Source: Gautieria morchelliformis
Lineage: Eukaryota > Basidiomycota > Agaricomycetes > Gomphales > Gomphaceae
NCBI GenBank assembly: GCA_015179125.1
Contig: WHVA01000375.1
Span: 51,223-115,222, forward strand
Direction: 5' to 3'
Length of the DNA stretch: 64,000 nt
In this document: piece after piece, positions 56,928-64,000 of the stretch
Layout of the letters: every line of letters starts with the position of its first letter
Position numbering within the stretch: position 1 is the first letter of the stretch
Translations under genes and position numbers: made by a program
Notes under the pieces: model-generated
What the model was told of the DNA's origin: nothing
Databases searched by the model: none
Seen by the model: the letters and a program-made list of their open reading frames with translations, nothing else

Positions 56928-58659
56928 TCTGCGCCGTGCCTGTTTTTGTCTACTCTCAATTCACTCCTGTCTCCACCTGCGCCGCTCTGGAAGTGCTCGT
57001 TTATTGTAGTTTGCCTTGATCCTGGTCTTGAGCCTGGCCTTGACCTGCTTCTCACCGGCTGCTGCTGCCAACCATCGTCCCTGTGTCCAACTCGTGGGTT
57101 TGCTGTTGCCCTTTTCTGCTGTGTCTGGCCTACCGCCTCCTGCGGCCTCTGCCTCGCCTGTCCTTCTTCTTGCGTTGCTTGTTGCATCCTCTGCAACGCT
57201 GTTGCTTGTCCACCGCACTCCTCCAGGCCTTCCGCTTGGGCCGCTCCTGTGTTGGCATTCCCTCGGGCGATCTGCTGTTCCCACGTCCAAGGGTTTTCGT
57301 CAGGGAAGAACTTGTACATGCTTTCTGGGTCTCCCCTTTCGATCCTCTCGCTTGTGCTCATGAATTTCGGGCACATCCTGTCCCACGAGGCGTGTCCCGT
57401 CATATCACAATTAATGCATCTAAACTTGTCCGGGTTTGTTTCCTCGCAGGTGGCCATTCTATGCTCTCCTGCGCATGTGCCGCATGTCTCTCTTTCTTCG
57501 CACGCCGCGGCGAGGTGCCTAGCGTATTTTTGGCATTTCAGACACCTGTGAGGCTCTCTGTGCATCCTTCTAGCCCACGTGCGCTTCCCCGCTATGACCA
57601 ATCCATCCCTAATTGCCACGTTTGCCGCTGCTGTGGTGCTGAAATGCGCGATCAGGTGCGCTGTTCGCTGTCCCGGGCTGCGTTTCTGTACGGGCTTTAT
57701 CCATTGTGTTGTCACCAAGGTTCCCTCGGGTATGCCGGAGTCTCGCTCGATCCTGGCCTGCTCTGCCAGGGCATCCGGAGCGTGGCTGACGGGGACGTAT
57801 TCCACTATCACTGATACGGCTCTCTCCTTGACCACTGCGGCTGCACTGAACTTGAGTAGGAAGTCCTCCTTGTGCGCTAGGATGATGCGTGCTGCCTCCT
57901 GCATTTCCAAGTTGAAGACGACTCCCCCATTGACCAACTTTTTGACCCCCACAAATCTTGGCTCCTCCCCTTCGTTGAGCTCATTCATATACTCGACTGC
58001 CTCGTTAGCCTTTGCTACGAGCTCCTGCTCGGTCAGCTCTCCGAATGGGTTGGCCTCTGCATTGGGGTCCCTGTCGATCAGGATCTGTTGGTTCCTCGCT
58101 CTCGCTCTGGCCAGCGTGTTGGGATGTGCGAGCTGTACTGTGCCTTTCAGTGCCGTGGCGTATGTCAACTCCGGAGCCAGCCCTAACCCCCCTCTGCTAC
58201 GTGCTCTGTTCTCTACTACGTCTGTTGCTAGGTCGGCGGCTCTCACCATGTCGTATGCCGCCTGTCTGAGCGTATCCGTTGTTCCTTCCACCTTGCGCAT
58301 GACCGGCTCTAGTCTCTTTTCCACGTACTTCATCACCTGCTCCCCCATGCTCTTCGCTGACGCATCTACCATCAATATCGCTACTGCCCTCGCTCCTTCC
58401 TTCAGCGCCTTGTGCTTTGGGCCATGCTTAACAATGTGTAGCTCAAGCTTTCCTGGGATATTGGGTCTTCTTTTGTCACATACTGATTCCTGTCCAGGAA
58501 GTTCCTCACCTGTTCTCTGCTGCGCACTGATGAGCTCGCGTTGTCTATTAACTCACCTCTTGTTTTTGCTTGCTCTGTCTGCTGCGCTGTCCCCGCTCTC
58601 GTTCTCCCCAGGTGCGCTGTCCCTGGCAGTTGACCCTCCGTACTTGACGGCGAGGTCAT
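56924..58659 (-). pseudogene. ORF1 (gag-like, CCHC zinc knuckles) of the non-LTR element
   Basis: The main frame (58375-56924, 483 codons) has a helical N-terminal region, an RRM-like middle and three cysteine knuckles near its C-terminal third: CLKCQKYARHLAAAC, CGTCAGEHRMATC and CINCDMTGHASWDRMC. A 5' frame (58659-58402) encodes the start but is out of frame with the main part, indicating a 1-2 base indel near 58440. The protein should bind element RNA. Confidence 0.85.
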
Positions 58660-58810
58660 TATGTCTGCTTTGTTCTACAGAAGCACACTGTCTGTTTTTA
58701 GCATTGCTATGAGCTACACTAGCCGCCGACAGTTTGTGATAAAGCGTAGTAATGAGAATTTTCGTTTTTGGTGGTGGTGGTAGGTGTGAGAAAAAGTGTC
58801 TCTGTCTTTA

Positions 58811-59760
58811 GGTTATGGGCCCTGGCCCTACCTTCTGAACGCATAATCCACTGTGACAATGCCAGCTACACCTCTCGATAAAATGAATAATTACCAGTCA
58901 AGCACTGGTACTGCCTACTCTGTGTTCCCAAAGTTGCACCATGATAATTACTTTTCATGGAGCGCAAGTATGGAGTCGATGTTGCGATCCCTCAACCAGT
59001 GGGATGTTGATGTTTTTGGGTTTGCGAGCGGTGTCGAGTCATCGGCATATCAAGTTGCTGAGCTGTGACTGACAAATATGGTAGTTTACATGTGTTTGTC
59101 CCATCCATTTGTAACCCGCCACAACACCAAGTCAGTGCTGTCCCCTTCCCTTGCGTCCTCTCTCCTTGAAAATCCCAACACAAATGGATCACAGCCCTGC
59201 CTAGCGCTGCCCGCCCAAAGTCGCACCTAATGAAAGTGCGCCATGCCTAACGAAAGTGTGCCAAACCCGTTGAAAGTCGCACCTACCGAAAGTGCACCAC
59301 GCATAACGAAAGTGTGCCGAACCGAACCATTGACCATATTTGTGCCTACCGAAAGCTTCCCCCTCCCCCCCCCCACACTCTTTTTACACCTACCGAAAGT
59401 GTATCGACCTGGCCATGCCTGACTCGAACTTTGAGAACTTCAAAAAACCCAACTGGCGCTACATGATGGATGCTCTACTCGTTGAAAAGGGCCTTTGGAA
59501 TGTTGGTGGTGGCACGGAGACCCAACCCACCGGATCTGCAAACTCGAAAGCCGTCCGCACATCTGCAAAGCTTACCCATGCAAGGATCATCCTATCTTCG
59601 CATCCTGAATCATACTCCATATTCGCCATCACTCCTGACAGCATTCTGACCGATGAACTCACTCTCGACGTCATTATCACATGCCTATTGAATGAGGAGG
59701 TGTGGCATCGCCATCTTGGCAGATACTGGAGAAGAGGATGACGAAGGGGTTGCGTTCTAA
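58811..59760 (+). pseudogene. Copia gag remnants and PBS
   Basis: GGTTATGGGCCC at 58811-58822 matches the copia-type PBS also seen at 1748. A gag start follows (MPATPLDKMNNYQSSTGTAY, then LHHDNYFSWSASMESML, 58860-59008). A second gag-like frame (MPDSNFENFKKPNWRYMMDA, about 59418-59741) looks like another copia gag. The non-LTR element at 51468-58801 sits between this PBS and its LTR, whose end is left of 51467. Confidence 0.6.
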
Positions 59761-59980
59761 GTTTCAGGAGGTGCATTGGACTCTCCCCTGCTTGAGGAGG
59801 TGTGTTGATGTTTTTGGGTTTGCGAGCGGTGTCGAGTCATCGGCATATCAAGTTGCTGAGCCATGACTGACAAATACAGTAGTTTACATGTGTTTGTCCC
59901 ATCCATTTGTAACCCGCCACAACACCAAGTCGGTGCTGTCCCCTTCCCTTGCATCCTCTCTCCTCGAAAATCCCAACATG
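59003..59980 (+). repeat. ~177 bp direct repeat pair
   Basis: 59003-59180 and 59803-59980 are about 95% identical (start GTTGATGTTTTTGGGTTTGC). Between them is a short array of GAAAGT(C/G)(C/T)GC(A/C)CC-like units at about 59230-59400. Confidence 0.8.
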
Positions 59981-59989
59981 GGAGGTTGT

Positions 59990-60215
59990 AATGGGAAGAG
60001 TTCCCAGTCCGACACATGCTGATTCAAAGGCTCCTACCGATGAGGAGCTAGATCTAGAAGAAGCTTGGATGCTCTGGATGGAGCGTGCGTACACAGAAAT
60101 TGATCTGCATCTTGAAGAACAGCAACGGATGGCGATTCGTGATAAGACGTACCTGATTTTCCTCAGGGAACAACGCGTTCAGGCAAAGTGCGAGGAGCGA
60201 TACAAGCCTTGCTAG
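59990..60215 (+). other. Short acidic frame, unrecognised
   Basis: Plus-strand frame with DEELDLEEAWMLWMERAY and an EEQQRMAIRDKTYLI helix ending at a TAG just before the gypsy LTR. Probably a fragment of a retroelement gag; the evidence is weak. Confidence 0.3.
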
Positions 60216-60225
60216 CGACCGATGA

Positions 60226-60440
60226 TGTAAAGGGTGTCGATCTTAGAACCTTGTATCACAAGGGCACTACAGAACTTGGCCAATGAGTGGTATTCTGAAT
60301 GCTACATAGGGACAGGTAAGAGTAAGATGCGATGGGAACCGCTGGCCGGTTCCCACGCATAAACTATACAGTGGGTCCCTAAGGGGCCCACTGGGATTAT
60401 GTAATAACTATTGTACATGTAGATACACAGGTTATTTACA
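60226..60440 (-). mobile_element. Gypsy LTR (family W), 3' LTR
   Basis: 215 bp with inverted ends TGTAAA/TTTACA. It is nearly identical to 229-435 over most of its length. Confidence 0.9.
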
Positions 60441-60452
60441 CCCTCCCCCTCT
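60441..60452 (-). promoter_or_regulatory. Polypurine tract of the gypsy element
   Basis: Minus-strand AGAGGGGGAGGG directly abuts the LTR start TGTAAATAACC. It primes plus-strand cDNA synthesis in LTR elements and fixes the orientation. Confidence 0.85.
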
Positions 60453-60473
60453 ATAGACAACTATAGGGGTCAA

Positions 60474-62451
60474 CTACGACTCATAGAGGTCATCCATAAG
60501 GGAGTCCTCTAGAGTGGCCGATACGATGACATTGTCATCGTACGGGGCCGGTGGAGCACGTGACTCCTCCAGGGGCACCTCCACGTCATCGGTGGTGATT
60601 GGGTGAGGCTGGTCAGCCTCACCACTAGCGGCGGTATCCGCTTGGGTGATGAGGCCAGTGTCCTCGCGGAGCATGGCCTCAACGGCTGGGTCCTCAGCCT
60701 GAGAAGGGGGCCGGAAGCGCGCCAGCTCTTGGTTGAGCTGAGCATGAGTGAGGGGTCGCGGCACCGCGGCCCTCACATGGCTGGTCTCGATGACCTTTTG
60801 TTGGCCCTCGCGGGCGGCGGCACTGAATGCCATGCCGGTGATGCTGCGTTGAACATAGTGTTCAATGTGTGCCACTCGCTCGCGAGTGACCCCCGGGTAG
60901 TGGGCCAACCATCTCGTGATCTCGGCGAGGGGGATGTCGGGGCCAGCTCGGCCCTCCACAGGGAATGGGCCCGTGATTGAGAGCCGCAGGGTGGTGCTCT
61001 GAGGCGTCAGCACTTCCCTGGCGTCAATGAGGCCCGACCATTGGTCTGTCGAGCCAAATAGGTCGAGTAGCCTCACCCTGAGCAGTGATGCGACCCCTTT
61101 GACCCGGGGCGCAAGGGCCTTCAACCACATCCAGATGTCCATGTCATCTATGTTGAAGGTGCCATCCGCGTTGTCGCGGATGGCGGATGGGATTCCTTCA
61201 GGGTTATGTATCCAACCCTTCAGGATGGCCGCGATATCGTGCGGGGTACCGCCCGCTATCACGAGACAATCCCTTTTGGGATTGCGAGCGCATTGTTTGT
61301 GCTCGATGCGTTTAAATACGCTGATCATCTCACGCATATGCGCGAGCTGTGGCGTCTCTTTTGCCCACGCTAAGAGTTCGACGAAGCGTGGTTCGTTGAG
61401 CGGGCAGACGTCGTACCATTGAGTACGACGCTGTTGGGCCTTCCCTACCGGCCGTGGTAGGAGGCCCGTCTCGGAGATCGGTGGATCTCCGAGTGGGATG
61501 AGCGTCCCCTCCCCTGGGTAGGGAGGGTGAACTGTCCCCGCCGGTGGAGGCAGGGCCACGCCAGGCCCAATGTACTGGGCCTCGACCTGTGCTATCCGCC
61601 GTTGAAGGGCGGGGTCGTTGACAGTGTGCGACGATGACACCGCTAGGTAAGCGCTAATCGCGCTTTCCCTTGCAATGGTTAGCCCATTGACGGTGTTGGG
61701 GGAGCTGCACAATTTCTTTTTCTTTGGCTGCTCTGCCAGCCGCTGTGCCCTTTCCAGGTCGTACGTCTTCCAGACGGACGAGTCTGACTCCCATCCTTCT
61801 GGGACGCCGTACGCAGAGTCGGAAGGCGCACTATGCCCTTCCGTCGTTGTTGTTGTCGGGGTCGGCGCCGACAATCGGGACACTAGTCCCGATGTTGTGC
61901 GCGCCGGCAGAGGCACCATCGCGCGAAGTGATGTGGCCCGGCCACTGGGTCTGTGGCCAGGTCATGTCGCGGCCTTTTTGAGGCAACGTGGGCCAGGGTA
62001 ACCTGGAGCTGGGCTGCGCTCAGCTGTTGCTCCAGTTCCTTGATCTTGGCGTGCTCGGTTGCAAGTGCGTCGTCGCGGTCTTCGACCGCGCGTTCCAACT
62101 CCTTGACCTCTTTTTTAAGGTCGTGGATGTCCCGGAGGGGCTCTTCTTGCGCGTCACATGTGATGCCCCTTGGGAGCCATCCCCAGGCTGCATCGACGGC
62201 GTCACCGATGTCTTCGTCCGCAATTTGACCTTGCGGGTGCCTGTTGTGGCCCTTAGGTGCGCGGCGTAGTCCACGCACGTTGCGCAATCGTCCAGGTGGA
62301 CGATGGCGAGGGTGTCCTCCCATCCCACGATCATCCAGTGCTCCTGGTCTACTGGAGCACAGAGAATATCCATGGCCCCCTGTCTTGGGGCCGTTGCTAG
62401 TGTTGTGGACGTTGACGGATCAACGTCCATTCCATCTGTGGGGGGCATCAT
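60474..62451 (-). pseudogene. Extra ORF between integrase and 3' LTR (coiled-coil, gag-like?)
   Basis: Three minus-strand segments in different frames. The start (MMPPTDGMDVDPSTSTTLAT) has CAPVDQEHWMIVGWED and DDCATCVDYAAHLR. The middle is a coiled coil (DLKKEVKELERAVEDRDDAL, EHAKIKELEQQLSAAQ). The 481-codon rest (61919-60474) is rich in Pro/Thr/Ser, with APTPTTTTTEGHSAPSD, KKKKLCSSPNT and an acidic end (LEDSLMDDLYES). No env or known domain is seen. Frame changes near 62230 and 61950 suggest decay. Position after integrase is unusual for gypsy elements. Confidence 0.6.
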
Positions 62452-62749
62452 CTTCGTGGGGATGATGGCGGTTAGCTTCCAAGAAGCGATGTGCCCTCGG
62501 AAAGATCTGAGGTGAAAATTTAACCACGCCGTGGCCGGCGCGTCATGTGGTCTGCACGTGACAGACGCGTCTAGCGGTGTCTGGGGAGGTCACGTGGCTT
62601 GCTCACCCCCTAAGCTCTAGATAGTTATCTAGGGCTTCAAGGTCCTTGCAGGACGACATGGGTTCCCATGTCATGTCGCCTAAGGTCCAACGGACCTGGA
62701 ACTCCAGGTCCGTCGAGTTTATCCATCAATGTGCGATAATCTCGTCGAT

Positions 62750-63900
62750 GAGCCACTCCTCGTCGTCATTTGCTCCAAAGTCATAAAATGACTTGGCCTC
62801 ACGATGGGGGAACAATTCGTCATCGTTGGCCTCGTATCACCATATGAGGCTTGAATGGAAGACCGGTGAAATGCGATGGCTTTTCAGCTCGTCGGGAAGA
62901 TCAAGGGTCACCGTCGAGGCGTCGTTGTGAGCCTCGACGATGCGGTACGGTCTGATGTACCGCAGGACTAGTTTTCTGGCTCTTCCTTTCGGGAGAGTTA
63001 GGTTTTGTGTCGAAAGGTAGATGCGGTCGTTGGCCACGTACCTGTCACTCGCCATATGTTTCTTATTTGCATGAAACATTTGCGTCACTCGATGCTCTAT
63101 GATTGCATTGTGTGCCGCCATCAGGTTCCATTTTGCCTGATGTGCGAACCGGGCTACCCCCTTGAACGGGGTGGGGTGTCCACGGCCATGGGGAGGTCTA
63201 TCCGCGGCATATAGCCATGGTTCAGCTCGAAAGGTGCGAGCCCTGTGGTTGCGCTGACGTTGCTGTTGAGGGCGACCTCAACCATTGGGCATTTCAATGC
63301 CCAATCCTTCTGATCGTCTCTGACGACCGTGCGTAATATCTGGCTGATTGAGCGGTTTGCCCGCTCGGTGGCTCCATCCATTTGGGGATGGAAGGCAGTT
63401 GACATGAGGAGCTTAGTCCCCATGAGTTGCTGTAGTTCACGCCAGAAGATCGACGTGAACTTCGAGTCTCTGTCCGAGACGATGGAGTCGGGAACTCCGT
63501 GGAGTCGAATGACTCCTTCAGAAACAGCCAGGCTACTCTCTTGGGTGACACACTCGTCATGGTTGGTACGAGGTGTACGAGTGACGTTAGTCGGTCAATG
63601 ACTACCATCAGGTAGTCACAGCCGTTGGATTTGGGCAGGGGCCCCATGAAGTCGATGCCAATCGACTGCCATGGCCTATCTAGAATGGGTAGCTGTGTAG
63701 TAGGCCTTTGGGCCGTTGTGGTCCGGTTTTCGTCATCTGACACCTCGCGCACGATGTGCAGAACGCTTCTATGTCGGGGCTCATGCCAGCCACCAATATG
63801 CTCTTCGAACGTAGTTTGAAGTCTTCAGATGGCCGTAGTGGCCGACTATCTGATGTGCCCGATCGATGATAATTTCGATCAGCTTCCTTCCCCTTGAAGA
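62750..63900 (-). pseudogene. Gypsy integrase (zinc, core, C-terminal parts)
   Basis: Minus-strand order: zinc region with GHYGHLKTSNYVRRAYWW and CTSCARCQM (63870-63740), core with GIDFMGPLPKSNGCDYLMVV and VIDRLTS (first Asp), VSDRDSKF (second Asp), FHPQMDGATERANRSI (Glu region), and the C-terminal part LVLRYIRPYRIVEAHND and LPDELKSHRISPVFH. Frameshifts lie near 63700, 63530 (after WLFLKE) and 63170 (a small duplication of ACCCC), so it is inactive. Confidence 0.88.
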
Positions 63901-64000
63901 ACAGAGCGGGGGTGCAATGACGTCTTTTTGAGCTGATTCTTAGTCCAGATCAGCCCGTCCCGGATCCCGAAGTGCTCCGGGTGCGCCATGATCTTTGTGC

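Larger units (their letters stand above)
51468..58801 (-). mobile_element. Tad/I-like non-LTR retrotransposon, near full length
   Basis: Minus-strand element with gag, AP-like endonuclease, reverse transcriptase and RNase H. The 13 bp TSD ctgtctttaggtt is at 51455-51467 and 58802-58814. The 3' end is an A-rich simple repeat (AAAATAAAAT type) at 51468-51510, preceded by a 3' UTR shared with 49627-50611. The element is about 6.1 kb after subtracting a ~1.2 kb foreign segment at about 54806-56036. It carries at least two nonsense codons and several frameshifts, so this copy is not autonomous. Confidence 0.9.
60226..64000 (-). mobile_element. Ty3/gypsy element, 3' half, minus strand
   Basis: The 3' LTR is 60226-60440 (TGTAAATAACC...CTTTACA on the minus strand), preceded by a polypurine tract. 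Upstream on the minus strand come an extra ORF region (60474-62451) and pol integrase (62750-63900). Reverse transcriptase and protease lie beyond the right edge. Frameshifts in integrase make this copy defective. Confidence 0.88.

Overview
This 64 kb window comes from a filamentous fungus, most likely a basidiomycete of the Agaricomycetes. The host genes are cut by many 45-75 nt introns with GT(G/A)AGT-type donors, the host repertoire is fungal (signalling mucin, SUR7/PalI protein, SIKE/FGFR1OP2 protein, ATP14, IF1), and copia, gypsy and Tad/I-like retroelements are dense. Nothing here fixes the species.

Layout. 0-10.8 kb is a retroelement graveyard: a gypsy-type LTR (229-435), a copia body (1.75-3.7 kb) split by a 1.06 kb LTR-like element 'Y', a solo LTR 'X' (4091-4752), a small terminal-inverted-repeat (TIR) element (5.2-6.2 kb), AT-rich DNA, then a three-level nest of solo LTRs (8811-11005). 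10.9-13.8 kb is a minus-strand gene with a ~190 aa N-terminal module and 16 near-identical TPR units. The outermost LTR of the nest sits in its 3' end. 14.7-18.7 kb is a minus-strand Msb2-type signalling mucin. 19.5-20.6 kb holds ATP14 and INH1 (F1 inhibitor IF1), divergent with 57 bp between their start codons. 21-23 kb has two TIR elements, and 23.2-24.2 kb a SUR7/PalI-like four-helix membrane protein. 24.6-36.7 kb is gene-poor and rich in palindromes. It includes a head-to-head pair of P-loop gene fragments (28 kb) and a well-preserved intronless stand-alone class I aminoacyl-tRNA-synthetase-like gene (29.0-30.1 kb).

36.8-44.4 kb is a compact housekeeping block: an unrecognised basic protein (minus), a SIKE/FGFR1OP2-family STRIPAK-type protein (plus), the 18S rRNA dimethylase DIM1 (plus), and eIF2D/Tma64 (minus, convergent with DIM1). 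44.9-48.3 kb holds a second copy of the N-terminal module, inverted relative to the first and fused to about 21 WD40 units instead of TPRs. 48.8-64 kb is again retroelements: a 5'-truncated non-LTR copy with target-site duplication (TSD; 49.6-50.6 kb), a 7.3 kb non-LTR element on the minus strand inserted at the primer-binding site (PBS) of a copia element (51.47-58.80 kb), copia gag remnants, and the 3' part of a minus-strand Ty3/gypsy element with integrase, an extra coiled-coil ORF, a polypurine tract and the 3' LTR, running off the right edge.

Most notable: (1) one N-terminal module, with its introns and an in-frame TAG, joined to two different hypervariable-type repeat domains on opposite strands 31 kb apart; (2) the orphan class I synthetase-like enzyme; (3) the ATP14/INH1 shared promoter; (4) a cluster of head-to-head palindromes, two of which hold diverged coding sequence in both arms. 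All assignments come from reading the sequence by eye; no database search was run.
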